Part shown: in pieces, positions 1 to 23,200 of the stretch
Position numbering within the stretch: position 1 is the first letter of the stretch
Layout of the letters: every line of letters begins with the position of its first letter
NCBI RefSeq assembly: GCF_030936135.1
Contig: NC_082595.1
Location: 102,155,334-102,219,333, forward strand
From: Gavia stellata
Taxonomy: Eukaryota; Chordata; Aves; Gaviiformes; Gaviidae
Length of the DNA stretch: 64,000 bases
Direction: 5' to 3'
Program-made: the position numbers and the translations under genes
Notes under the pieces: generated by a model
Told to the model about the DNA's origin: nothing
The model's input: the letters and a program-made list of their open reading frames with translations, nothing else
The model's database searches: none

Positions 1-386
1 AACAATTCCCATTGTATGACTTAGTGCACTCAATTTAACCAAACAGCAATGAAAACACTGGAGCCTTACCTATATGACAGCCTCAATTACTACCAAATTT
101 AGAATCATGCCCAGTTCTGTTTAATATTAACAAAGCGTACATTTCCTTATTATGAAAATAAAATCACAAATTCATTATAAAAGCAATGGCTAAGTCATTC
201 CATCACCAAGACGGATACTCACATTCCACTAAAACTTCAAGTCAATAGTGTTGATCAAACAGTAATCATAAGTTAAGCATTGATTTAATATATTAGAGAA
301 AGCTACTTTTTCAACCCATTCAGAAAGAGAATAAATAACAGGAAACTTATCAAGTCAAATTTGTCAAGTGCCACATAACTACATAC

Positions 387-10334
<9,948 letters not shown>

Positions 10335-10430
10335 CCTAGAGGAGAGGGCAGCGGGCGAGGAGTACCGACCCACACCGCTCTTCACGGCGGCGCGGCGCGA
10401 CGGGCACAGCACGGCCTCCCTGGTAACCGC

Positions 10431-10444
10431 GTCACCCTGGCAAC
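10431..10444 (+). promoter_or_regulatory. WDR35: X-box (RFX site) in the WDR35 promoter
   Basis: GTCACC-CT-GGCAAC fits the X-box form of two 6-bp half sites around a 2-bp spacer. It lies about 97 bp upstream of the WDR35 ATG. RFX factors drive many ciliary genes, including IFT genes, through such sites close to the start codon. A further half site, GGTAACC, lies at 10422-10428. Occupancy is inferred. Confidence 0.7.
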
Positions 10445-10794
10445 CACCGCCGGAAGTTCGCGCCGGGTGCCCCCCCCAACTTCCGGGCGCGGGAGAAGAA
10501 AGACACGATTCATTTGCTGCCGCCCGCCCTCTGGCGCCAGGCACAAGCGCTCCCGCCCCTTTGGGGCGGAGCCAAGATCTGGCCCCGCCCTCGAAGGTGC
10601 CCGTCGAGGCGGTGGGGGGAGTGGGGCCCTGTCGCGGCCTGCGGAGCCGCCCGCCCGGCTGCCAGCCCGCCTGCCCGCCGGCAGCGATGGCGGAGGATGG
10701 GCCCCTGAGGGGGGAGGTGGGCGGGGGGTTTGCCCGCCCCGGCATAGAGGCAGCAGCGGGCAGCACGTTAACGGTCGCACCCAACTTGGGTAGA

Positions 10795-11014
10795 AAGCAC
10801 TGGATATTAGGAAAAATTTCTTTACAGGGAGAGTGGTGAAACACTGGAAGAGGCTGCCCAGGGAGGTGGTGGAGTCACCATCACTGGAGGTGTTCAAGGA
10901 ACGTGTGGACGTGGCATTGTGGGACATGGTTTAATGGGCATGGTGGTGTTAGTTGATGGTTGGACTTGATGATCTTACAGGTCTTTTCCAACCTCAGTGA
11001 TTCTGTGATTCTGC
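10795..11014 (+). mobile_element. CR1 LINE 3' fragment next to the WDR35 promoter
   Basis: This is a typical avian CR1 3' end. It contains an AGGCTGCCCAGGGAGGTGG block, a GGTTGGACTTGATGATCTTA block and a TTCCAACCTCAGTGATTCTG end that closes with the short ATTCTGTG-type repeat. It is 5'-truncated and has no coding capacity. It begins right at the edge of the WDR35 CpG island. Confidence 0.95.
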
Positions 11015-13734
11015 AATAAAGGTTGCTCTGGTTATGCATGAAGGAAAATCTGAAAGCCTGCGAATCCCAGAGTGTTTGCACGCAGTGGTTTTAGTACAAC
11101 TTGTATCAATACATCCTCAGTTACCCCAACCTCAGAGTTGTCCCAGATGTCCCTGTTCACTAGGGTGACGGGCGGCCGTGGCTGAGGCCGCAGGCGTTGG
11201 ACGCCGTTCCCGCTCCCTCGGAAGGTGCTGCCGGCACCCACAGCCAGGTCTGGTCAGCCAGTTACTCACAAACACAGATGAATAATGCCTTGATTCAGTG
11301 GGTTAGAGAGGGTAAGCAAGCCCCATGGCTACTCCTACAAAGCTCTTGGACACTGAGCAGCGCAGAGGGGAAGGGGAAAGATCAAGCCTGTATTTGTGCC
11401 CCCACGAGGGGTGCAGGGGCCTTCAGGAGCAGCCTGGCTCTGCAGCACTGGCCCCAAGCTAAGCTGGACCCGGCTGCAAAATAAGTATTTTCCATACCGA
11501 AGCTGTTTTGTAGCTGACAGACAGAAAAGGGGAACATGGGAGTTGTAGAGAAGACAGTCTGTCCTGTGTCTTCTACATCCCGCTCTAAAAACTCACCTGC
11601 TTGACACAGGAGGAAAAGAAGTGCCATGTCTCCCAGGGCATCGCTCTGGCTTTCAGAGTGGCTAAGCGCTTCACAGTGCAATTATCCACAACACAAACAC
11701 TGAAACATAAGCAATTTGTTTAATGTCAAAGGAGGATCACAACAAAGCCAAGTTCTCAAACCTGTGTCTCGTCAAGTTTAGCGCATTCCCCTCTTCTCAG
11801 AGAGGCTGTCTGGAAATGTAGAGAAATAGAACCAGCCGCGGGTTATCGTCACATCATTTTATTGAAGTTACATGAACGTGCAACAGCGAGGAGCATTGGG
11901 CAGCCAGCTTTTTGACTGATGCCAACTTAGAAGCACATATGTAAGACAGAACTATAAGGCAAAGCTGGCTGAACCCCTGTAAGCATCTTACAGCTGAGTA
12001 AGAGAGCTAAAGGTAATTTAGAAAATGCCCGTGGTCAGGCAGTTGGACTAGATGATCACTGTAGCTCCCTTCCAACTGAAATATTCTATTCTATTCTATT
12101 TTAGCAGAGTAAAAGTTATTTTTAAATGCCATCAAAAAGATTAAATTTAGTTCTTTTCATAACAGTTCTCTGCATTAAAGTTCTACTGCCCCAATAACTA
12201 AAACAGTATAATTACTCATGCCGTATCAACAAGCACATCTATATCTAAAATAAAAATGTTCAGTCAATAGGACGTGTTGGTATGTCCTATTTTAAAGAAA
12301 TCACTTATATCACTTTGGAATTTTATCTGGTGCTCACAAACACAAAGTGAGACAAGATAATCGCTCAGAGGAATTGAATGTAAATACTATCATTTGTAAC
12401 GTAAAATGGCGTTATGAATACTAACGCATGAAACAAAGCCTGCCCAGCTGACAGATTGCAAGACACATCTGGCCTCCAGAACAATTTTCCACTATCGTAT
12501 AAAATTATACATCTCATCTGACAACTGGCCTTAGTGTAAATGGAACTGATGTCATCCACTCCCAATTGCCAAGAAGTTGAAAAGTCTTGCACTAGATTTA
12601 CAACTTGTTTATTCTTACCAATTACGGAGGCCAAGGCATACTTCTGGCCCTATAAATCCTTATATAATACCCATGTATAAGCAGAGGACATGAAAGTAAG
12701 CAAAGCAAAGTGCTGGATATAAAACTCCATGACTTACAGAAAAAATACGCATACACAGCACTTTGAGGAAGCAAGTGTAGCATAGCTAGGTTGTTCCACA
12801 CTAACTTTGATTGAACTACAGCAAATTAGTATCAGTGGGGACACATAGCAAAATATCAAACACAGACCAACCCAGCAGCCTTGGAGAGTTTATAGTCTCA
12901 TTTTTAGCCCTTGCTGAAGCTGAGGCCCATGAGGCCCATGTTCACCTGTGCTATTCAGTATTATATTTTAACTTAACATTACTGTATAGACATATCTGAA
13001 GTCTTACTCACAGGTGCAGTGAACATGATAACTGAACTTCTGCCCACCGATTTTTCCTTGCAATTGTTTGTACCTATTCAGTGCAGGGTATGAAGCAAGC
13101 ACAGATGTCGTTATAATATGTCCTTGGCGTACCAGCTACTGATATAATATTCGTGTAATTATATTGCAAAGCTTTACAAAATATGTTGGATTTTTCAATT
13201 CTAAAAAAAAAGAATAACAATCATAGTTTTGACTCCCATCTTCAAATTTATTTAAATATAGTTTCTAAAGCATTTGGATGATTACAAATGCCAAGTGTGC
13301 AAAACAAGTGGATTCTTTTAACAATTAAATTTTTAAATTGTTAGCTTGTGTGTTTTATCCTACCAGCCCGATTGACACAGGTAGTCCCAGTAAAGTCCGT
13401 GGTATGACAACAGGAATGAGTGACTAATAATATAAGTAAATCTTGCAGGATAAAAACCTTAAGTTGGAGGGTATCTTTTATCCTTTTGAGTGTCAAACAA
13501 CATTATTAATACTTGAAATTACTATTAAACCTTTTATCTGTATTAACAAGGACTTGTAGGTTTTAAAATCAACTGGTTCTTTTTCCAACTATGTGGCTTG
13601 GGGATAGCATCCTGTTTAATTATGTGGATTTCTTCCATTTATGCCTCCTTTGAGTTTTTATTTCCTTGGTTTTGTTAAACACTTCATTACATAACACACA
13701 TCCTTTAAGTTGTATACAAAAAAACTTCCAACAT
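11015..13734. other. Intergenic stretch between WDR35 and the MATN3 3' end
   Basis: Apart from the CR1 tail at 12038-12101 I see no gene here. The sequence is unique and mostly AT-rich. A minus-strand AATAAA at 11858-11863 could mark a distal MATN3 poly(A) site. Short open frames here show no recognisable domain. Confidence 0.6.
12038..12101 (+). mobile_element. CR1 3' tail fragment
   Basis: A short CR1 end is seen: TTGGACTAGATGATCACTG, then a CCCTTCCAACTGAAATATT block and a run of ATTCT units. It is strongly truncated. Confidence 0.85.
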
Positions 13735-14198
13735 CAGTGTGCTGATCATACTTTATTTTATTAAAATAAGTTACAAGACCCCAAATTACTTTCCCATTTA
13801 ATGGACAGATGACATAGGCACATTTTTTACTCTGCCTTGCCATTTCACAGTTTTATATAATGTGATATACTGTATCCATTCATTTTTTCTGCATTTACTT
13901 TTAAATAAGAGAATAAAAATGCAGTTACTGCAGAGAAGCAGTACCTGCTGTACTACTTGTAGTACAATCTGAAGCACAGCAGGTACAGGTAGCTTTATGG
14001 TTATAAAGTGGCTGTACATGAAGATCTTCAGGGTCACTGTATTTTCAAGACAGTTGTCTTCCTGAAGTCTTCTTGACATTTGTCAATAATAACAAACCAA
14101 CTGCTGTTTTGTAAGCTGTGCCACAAAATAAAGCTTGCTGAACACAATAAAAAGGATTGCTTCTGAAAGATTATTTTAGAATTCAGTAGAATAATAGC
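13735..14198 (-). other. MATN3: Probable MATN3 3' UTR with poly(A) signals
   Basis: The first minus-strand AATAAA motifs after the stop codon are two overlapping copies at 13752-13762, followed downstream by a T- and GT-rich tract. This suggests a 3' UTR of about 450 bases. A more distal AATAAA is at 11858-11863. Position is inferred. Confidence 0.45.
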
Positions 14199-14254
14199 TC
14201 ATACAACCAGCTGTCTGCCTTGATACACCTGCAGCTTCTCAGACACTTCATCTA
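14199..14254 (-). CDS. MATN3: MATN3 exon 9: end of the coiled coil and stop
   Basis: This 56-base coding part follows a CCAC acceptor and encodes [18 protein letters not shown] and TGA at 14199-14201. Joined to exon 8 it restores the heptad pattern [12 protein letters not shown] of the trimer/tetramer-forming coiled coil. Confidence 0.92.
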
Positions 14255-17200
14255 GTGGTCAGTTGTTAAGGGCAATATAATAGATGGCTATAAGGTTTGC
14301 TTTATAATCTTCCTCATTGCTGCATTTTCAACAAACAGTCTGTTTTGAGCAATGAGGTCAATACATTCTTGAACCAGAGATTTCAAAACATTTTAGAGAT
14401 CTGTCAAGGTCTGGCCACTTCCCAAATGACCTCAATGACCCTAATTTCTTAGAAGGGGTTGGACCAAGTGACATTCGGGGCTGAGGAGCAGCAAATGATT
14501 GTCTCTGCTGCTTTTTCCAGGTTTTCTTGAAAGGATGCTAGGGATACAAATTGCCCACCAAACAATAACTTTGAAAGAAAGCATCAGTTCTTTGTGATAA
14601 AGTACTCCCCTAAATCAATTACTATTTGAACAAGAGTGCATTTTACGGAAAAAAGCATGTAGTCTCAAAAATTTCCAGTGATGAAAATCCTGGTAAATTG
14701 TCACAATGACCAACCCCTCTCACTTCTAAAAATCGTGCCTTATGTTGAATCACAGCTTGCCCAACTTTAACTTCCAGTTATTAGTTCCTGCCATGCCATC
14801 CGAGGGCATTTATTCCAGCATTCAGGTTTGCTGTGGTACCACAGAGTTCACCACCTTCTCTTTTTTTTTTTTGTTTTTTTCTCTGCCACATATTTGTGAA
14901 ATGTCTGATCTGGGGGCTGACCACATTTCTTTTTGCTGCCGCAGGCGCCGCACTGCAGCAAATGAAACCGGCAAATGCCAGCGCAGCGTAGCTGGCACCT
15001 GCCAGCCTGCACCTCAGATGTCCCACGGACCCGAGGCTTGCCCAGTGCCTCCAACTTCGGCACCCTGCCTTGCAGCTCTCCCGTTCTCGTATATCCCAGC
15101 AGCTGGATATTAATAGGCCAGCACATTTTCACGGAAAAGAAGGTTGTGCATGAAAATTGCTTGGGTGCGTGAAAATTGCCTGCCTGTGGAGGTGGGGTGC
15201 AGAGGAATACTGCAGCTAATGGGACTGTTGTCACACTGCCTGTGAAGTTGTCTTGAAAATTTTGGGACGTAATAGGAGGGCTCAAAACTGAGCATTTGTT
15301 TTAACAGTGAAAGTCATCTGGAAGAATTACGAACAGAGCAGTGCTTGATGTTCAACAGAGCATACATAATCTAGGTGATGTGGGCATGCGCATTTCATCT
15401 GTGTCTTGATACTAAAGCCCTTCAATGAAATATGAAAGCATAATGGTATTTGCAACAACCAAGATTTTGCTCCATAACATTTCTAAAATTACCAGGAAAA
15501 TACTTTCTGTTGTGAGGTGTGTTCCTTCCCTGGCTAACATCAAAGCAGCTCCCTCTGAAATACCAGTAAAAAGCTGAATGCAGAAGATCACATAAGAAAA
15601 AGGATATATTTTGTGGAGAGAGCTTCAAGGCGTGAAGTGACCGAGTCCTGCAGGACAGCTATGGCTTCACACTTACAGGATTCTTCAGTTGTTACGAGAC
15701 TGCTCGTTATGGCTCCTAAGAGAGAAAACAGCATTTAGAATATTTATGACAATTATGAAACATTTAAATCCCAGGAAAACGCTTGATTCTGCAACAGGAG
15801 TTGAACTCATGCTGTGAGACTACAGCAAGCACTGCAACCCAGGGCAGTCGGGAAGGAGGGACGGCAGAGAACAGGGGCTGGTGTGCAGCCAAAGATACGA
15901 ATGTCATAGTCCAGAAACAGGAGAGGCAAGAGAGAGTTTGACTCTAACCGAGGAGGAGGCAGAGCAGGTTGTTCCTCGCCTGCCTACCTGGATCCTCTGC
16001 GCTCTTTAAATTAGACCATTATTGAACAAAATATAAAAAGAGGCCTGGGTGCAGGGACCAACCAGCCTCCCCCATCAACTCTAATCACTAGACTAGTGTG
16101 AATCTTCCCTTCACTTGTTATCTCTCCCTCTTGTCCAGAATATCCCCCATCCCAAAAGGTAGGGCACCCTGGGGAGTAAAATGAGTGTGTTCAAGCGATG
16201 CAGACTGAGAAGAACCTGCAGTCCAAGTCTCTGTCTTGTAAGTAGTACTTTGACCTTGACTAGACTAGACTATCTACACAGGAAGGCCACTGGCATCACT
16301 GTAAACAGAATCTATTCAATTAGCTGTATTTAAGGCCATGACTAACTTACTGGGCTTCTCTTCAGAAGAATGATAGAATCATAAAATGATTTGGGTTGGA
16401 AGGGGCCTTTAAAGGTCATCTAGTCCAACCCCCCTGCCGTGGCCAAGGACATCTTTCACTAGACCAGGTTGCTCAAAGCCCCGTCCAACCTGACCTTAAA
16501 CACTTCCAGGGTTGGGGCACCCACAACTTCTCTGGGCAACCTGTTCCAGTGCCTCACTGCCGTCATAGTAAAGGATTTCTTCCTCGTATCTAAATGTATC
16601 TAAATAGAATCTAAATCTATCTACCTATACAAAATCAAGGTTGCTGCCCTGTCAAAGCTGGATTTTAATGACATTTGGGGTACCCATCACTCCCAAACAT
16701 AGCACTTCTGAGAATCCATTAGTCCAAAGTTAAACCTCCAGCAGTTTTGCAAGCCAAGCAGGAAGACACGTAGTGATTTTAGGCACATAAAGACTCGATT
16801 AGAGTGTTAGAAATTGGTCAGTTTGCATCAGTTTCTGAGATGTGGGTGGAATTTAGATACCTAAGTCTCAGCTTGGGAAGGAATTAGAAGAATTGAATTT
16901 ACCACTTGGTAAACAATACAAAAATGAAAGCAGTAACACATGTATTAATTTTAAATGCTAAGCAGTAAGGTTCAGCTAAATAATCAATGTGTATCACCCC
17001 ACAAGTACTCTTGGTTTGTAACATTGGCAATACGCATGCATAGGGAGTATAATTTTTGATTCATCAAGAAGTGTGAACACAAGTCCATTCCAAGGTCATG
17101 TGAATATGGATGGAGGGAACAACTTTCAAATAGGCCCAAATGAATTTAAAATCTAGTAGAAAGGCACAGCAGTATTAATGGAGGAGCCAGTTATATGACA

Positions 17201-20200
17201 GAGAAGTCATCAATCTCTTAAGAGAAAGCAAGCATTGCCATACTGCACAGTGGTTCCATTGAATCTCTTCCTAGGTCTTACCCTCAGTCTTCCAGACATA
17301 CAGAAGACCAGCCCTAGATGTCCTAAATAATTCCTTTTTCTCCATAATCCACCACAAAACCAGGGATGATCACAAAGGGCTCAGAGAGATGATAATTTCA
17401 TTGTGGTATAATAACATCAGGCATCCGCTGATGGCTGTGAGTTCATAGCTACATGAGTGGCAATTTAACCTCACCTACTCCATGAAGAAAATAGGAGTTA
17501 AGGCAAGCTGCGCCACTTGCTGCAGGCTAAGAACAAACATATCAACAGCTACTGAAGCACAGGTACTGTAATAAGATTACCGTCTACATCTGAGACCAGA
17601 ATAATAAGCTTCCAAAGGCAGAGTCTTCTTAAAAGAGGGCCTACAATTATGAAATACCCTTTCAACAAGTTATCAAGAGGTATTACGTGTGTGTCTCCTG
17701 ACACCTGTGTTTTTACGTTGCTTGCAAAGGCAACGACAGCAGATTATTCAATTATTTTTTCTGTAGATATATAAATGCATTTATAATAGCTGATCAATGC
17801 CAAACAAATTATGTGAGCATTGTAACAGTAAAACAATAGAAATATTATACCTGGATACAATTTCTCTTTTTTTCTGAATTGTTTTGGTTTCTTTTTATGT
17901 TTATCAATCATGCCATTGATATTTCCATTTTGCAGGGAAACTGCAAAATCTATGAACAGATTCATTTCTAGCAGTGCAGAAATTCATTTGTCTTAGAGCC
18001 AATCTTGAAACTGGTGTCTCCTTGATTCCACTGAACCTGTATTTGTTCAGCTCCCTTCTTTGGAATGTTCTGCCGGCTTTATGGTCAATGTACAAAGAAG
18101 AGCTGTTCAAGAGTCAGCTGGAGGAAGGCCAGTTCAAAATATCACACCAACGTGGTTGGTTTCCAACCAGCTGCCAGTTAATTTTTTATGTTTGCATTTA
18201 AATTCTCCAATGACAGATACAGATCCTCCTTGGATTATGTCTGTTTTAAGAAAATTACTTTTCCAACCAACTTTGGCAACTGCCCAAGGGTACCCTGAAG
18301 TCTTCTACAGTCCTTCTGTGAAATTTAGAGTCTTCCAGTATTTGATATTCAAAATCTTGGACACTCCCATTGCCACTGGGACACCCAACAAGTCATACAA
18401 AACATGCTAGAGTTGTGTTTTTACACTGCATTTATGTTTAAGTCCAGACCTACAAAAAATTACTATTTTTGCAGATGGTGTTTGGCTATAGCCACCTATT
18501 TTATAACTTTGCTCTTACATAAGGTCCTTAGCCACTTGATGTAATGGCAAGTTATTCCTCCTCTGAACCAGAGATCGGACTAGGTACCTATTGAGGTCCC
18601 TTCCAACCCAACTTTACTTATGATTCTACATCAAATGGTGCAGAGGTTCTGCCAGCAGTTGATGCCATTATTGCTCATCTGAAGGGAAAACAGTTGGTGA
18701 GTTCATGCCCGCCCCACTCAGCTTGGAGGAGTGGACAAGAACATATGGTTTAGCATTGCAGTAGTTCTTCTGACACCAGTTCTGTTCCCCTCTGACTTCC
18801 CACCATCCCCTGAATGCTGGCATGCAATTGAGTCCCATGCCCCAGAGACAGATGCCCCAGAACCCTGCCTTTCCAATCACCCCAATTATTCCCATTTCAT
18901 AAGGAAATGCAATTTGTAACAGATTATTTTTTTTAATACTGTGAAGTCCTTAAATGTGTGGTGATAGGTAGGAGTCAACTGTAATTTTAAATACAATGAT
19001 TGCTGTAACTAAGCAAGAAGGATCAAACTAGCTCGAAACATTAGTGGAAACAGGCAGAAAAGAATGAAAAGGGTTTATACATTCAGGGAGTTAGTGAGTT
19101 GATAGAACATTTCTCAAACAGATTAAAAGGATTTAACAAATTAAAGAGAGGTACTTCAATAAATATATTCAGAAAAAAAACCCAAACCATTAAATTATTA
19201 CTTGAGCATGTTTTCTCATCTGGATTTAAGGTAAAGCCTTTATAGCAGTCACAGGTATATGATCCAGCATTACTCACACAGACCTGCTCACAGTCATGGG
19301 CTCCCGGTGCACATACATCAGTTCCTACAGAATGCTTTTTGGAGAAAGTTATCCGAAAACAAGATAACATTGCTTCCCAATGGCAATGCTTTTCCGTGCT
19401 GAGAGCCTATCCTACGTGAATCTTACCACTACTGAGATATGTAACTGATCTTGCCTTGGAGCAGCGAGATGAACTAATTGCCTTACTGGGGTCTCCCTCA
19501 GTCCTTACTTTGTACAGCCTATGCTCACTCTGACCGCAGCTGCCTGACCCCACCAGATGTGGAGTGCCAGATCACCTCCAAAGGCATGCTATGAAAAGCT
19601 GCAGCACACAATAACTTCACCGTAAGGAGACCGGGAACGAAAGAACCATTTTTATAAAAATTACATTTTTACTATAACACAAAGTTAGCTGAGAAGCTAA
19701 AGAAACAAACAGCAACATGAAATTCAGCCAGGAGGGGAGGACACCACTTCAATATCTCCTGGATGGTGGTACGCAGTTTCCACAGTACTGCAGAGTGTGT
19801 GACTGTGTGACTAACCCCAGCTTTTCTCTCTTCAGTTATGTCTCAGTTCTGGGTTTGCAGAATATTGCTTTTTTTTTTTTTTTTAAATACAGTGAAGGCC
19901 TTAGTTATAAGGTGGTAAAGAAAGACCAAATGGTAAACAGTTACATACAAAGTGCTTTATATCTCTGAATGTTGCTCGAAGTGGAAAAGGCAGAGTGACA
20001 TAGAACTGTCTTATAACACTTGAATGCGTGTGAAAGTTTCTCAAACAGATCCAAATATATTAACCTTCTAATGAGAGCTATTTCAATACATGTACTTATC
20101 TGGAGAGGGTATGGGGGAATAGGGAACAGCAATCTGCTCTTACTTGAGCAAGTCTTCTTGTCTGGATTCAGGGTGTAGCCTTGGTAGCAGTCACAGGTAT

Positions 20201-23200
20201 AGAACAGATCGTCTCTTATGCAGAGCTGCTCGCAGTCGTGCCTTCCAGGTGCACACATGTCGACAGCTGAGGAAGGCATTTGAGAAGACAATACCCAAAT
20301 TTCAGCCTTTTTAGTTGGTGTTAGTAATTCCCATTTGCAAACCTATCTTCATTTGGATTCAAACCAGGATGTTTTTATTGCGTGTCAGCACACTATTAGC
20401 CATAGTAGGGTATACAGAGTGTGTTTTTATCCGGCTATCAACATCACAAAATTAATACGATTTTTGGAATACTGGCAACGCTTTTTTGCAGTTGTAACAG
20501 ATTGCAAAAGGAACCGAACTAGCAGTGACCCAGTTACAAAATAATGATCCAAAGGAATTTCAGAGAACAAATATCTGGATTTTAAGAGACTATTTGGCAT
20601 TATTTCAGCTCTAATTGAGTTGGATAAGACACTGTTTTATGGAGTGAAAAGACCATAAACAGAAGAGTATACATGGCTGCTAAAAAAAAGAGAGACGTGG
20701 CACCCACTGCCAGTTACAAAGTGGGTACTTTATGTGTGAGGCTGATGTTTTCTGCCAAATTTAACACGTCAGCTCTGAAAGGGCAAGCTGAGAAGGCGTT
20801 CCTATATTTGGATATCTTTGCACTGAAGAGGTCCAGTAAGGCACAAGCAAAGAAAGAAAGAAAAAAGCCCCTCCTGGACCTAGACTATTTTTATTATATC
20901 ACAAAGACCTGGATGGTTGAGAAATCATTAGCGGCATACTGCAAAATGAGATTCAAAAGGAAAAAAAAAGCAAGCATATTAGGGAAATAATCTGAAATTT
21001 GACTATGCAGGGGGAGAATCAGTGCTATGAAAGGAGGTTCAGGACTGGACTCCCAAAGGGGATACCTAACTGAATTCACATTCCCTTCACAGATGTTTAT
21101 TGCGTCTCTATAATGCCAGGTGAGAGCTAATCTTAGGAACTATATTTACAAAATCAGCTCCTAAACTAGGCAGGAAGAAATATTGAGGCCCTCAGGCTTC
21201 ACCTCTTTGAGATGCGAGACATATGACTTATTTGGAGAGATTTGCCTAGGAACCTCCTGGAACTGGAAGCCTAGGTTCAGCGCTTTGTCACACAAAATGG
21301 AGTAAGGAAAGGAATTACGATGGAAATGGAAGAAAGGATTTTGCGTAAATAAATCATCAGTGAGACATCCAAAGAAATTAGGAGTGATATTCAAATCCTC
21401 ATCTAGTGAAAATAATATAGAACACATTAATTTGTAGGTACTATATACTTAAATGTGCATCCTTAAGTACCAGCTATACCTATGCTCCTGGTCTCCACAA
21501 GAGCCCAGCACTGGGAAAGAACATTTCCCTCCATCCTCTAAAGCTTTAAGGCTGGAGTATTTTTTAAGGTCCAAACACATCCACCAGAAAGAGTGATCAC
21601 ACTCATGATGCAGGGGTCTCAAATTATTACATGTAGAAAAAAAGTTGCACTGTGTTTTCAGGAATTGTACAGAAACTCTTGGATAATTTGTCAGAAAAAT
21701 AACATAAATTAACCTGATTTTTTAAATTTACTTGGTTTTGGCTGAACACAATGTTTCCTTGATCAGGTCTTACCTGAGCAAGTCTTCTTATCTGGATTCA
21801 GGGTGTATCCTTCAAAGCAGTCACAGAGGTAGGATCCATCATTACTCAGACAGACTTGTGCACAATCATGCCTTCCAGATGCGCACACGTCCGTGGCTGT
21901 GGTGAACCATGTTTTAGAGAAGAAAGCTATTAATCCCTCCCAGACACTCAAGCGTATTAAATGCTTCAACGTTTATAAGTACAATTTAATTAGGATTCAA
22001 ATTAGGATTCAACCAGTGCCCTACTATATTATTACATTATGCTGCAGACAACTGAATTCAGTTACTAATTATTTAATGCAGGAGGCAGGTGTCTGGACTG
22101 CAAGACATTACTGTACCACGACTCAGGCAATCTGATTTTTATCAGCAATTCTAACAGCCCTGAATATCCCCAGTAAGGATGAAGCTAAAACACCATACTG
22201 AGATGAGCAATAACCTGCCACATGTCAAGGCAGAAGTTGTTTCTTGCAGTATTAGCAGTAACTGTGGTGAATCCAAATTTAACGTCATACTTTCATCCAT
22301 GAGCAGAAGGCAGGCACAAAAAGCCGGGCATGATATGTAGAAATGCTATTAAATGGCAAAGAGATACAAAGCCTAGTGAGAACAAAAGCAAACAAACAAA
22401 CAAACAAACAAAAAAGCAGGAGCACTAGAAGATTATGTTCTCTCTTCAGAAATAAAAAGAGTGAAAACTTCATCGTGAAGAATGCTTATGTGCTCTCTAA
22501 AGGAGGGATGCACTTACCAGTCACAAAATAGCTACCCTAAGGCTGGTGCCACTCAGAACTTCTGGATTTAAAGAAACAACTCCAGAGAAGTACTTGGGGG
22601 AAAAGAAGTTTTTATAATAATTTTCTAATAAATTTTACAATAAATTTTCAGGGTGACAATTCAAGAAGCTGCTGCCAGTGTAAGATTGGGGTTGCTATAT
22701 CGCAGATCCCTGCACAGCTTGGAAGCAGAAGCAGCAAGCTGTGAAAAAAATGAGTTTCGACAGGAGAGATGGAGAGGACAGGGGAAAACCATCAGGTTTT
22801 AAGTTCTCTATGGACGAGTGGCACTCACTCTCCAATGGAGAAACAGTGCTGGTGGGCATCTCTGGAATAGGTTTATCCTCTCCCAGGGACTACGTGATGT
22901 TTATGAAATACTGCAAAGACCATAAAATGGTAGGCAAGTCCCAAATTGCACTTTTGTAATCAATACATTTAAAGAAAAATGCAATTTTACTGTTACTGGA
23001 ACCAAGGGGAAATTGTACAGGTGAATTCTTATTTTAAGAGTTGATGTCTGTAAGCAATTTTTCAATTAGAAACAATGAAGGTAACTCACAGAAAACATGT
23101 CCATGTTTCCACGAGTTTCATATATTATAGTAGCCTTTAATTCTTACCTGAGCAAGTCTTCTTATCTGGATTCAGGGTGTAGCCTTCATAGCATTCACAG

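Larger units (their letters stand above)
15716..19201 (-). other. MATN3: MATN3 intron 7 with two CR1 fragments
   Basis: This 3.5-kb intron lies between EGF5 and the coiled-coil exon. It contains CR1 pieces at 16373-16605 and 18571-18629 and a segment near 18890-19200 related to the intron after EGF4. I see no further exon. Confidence 0.7.
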
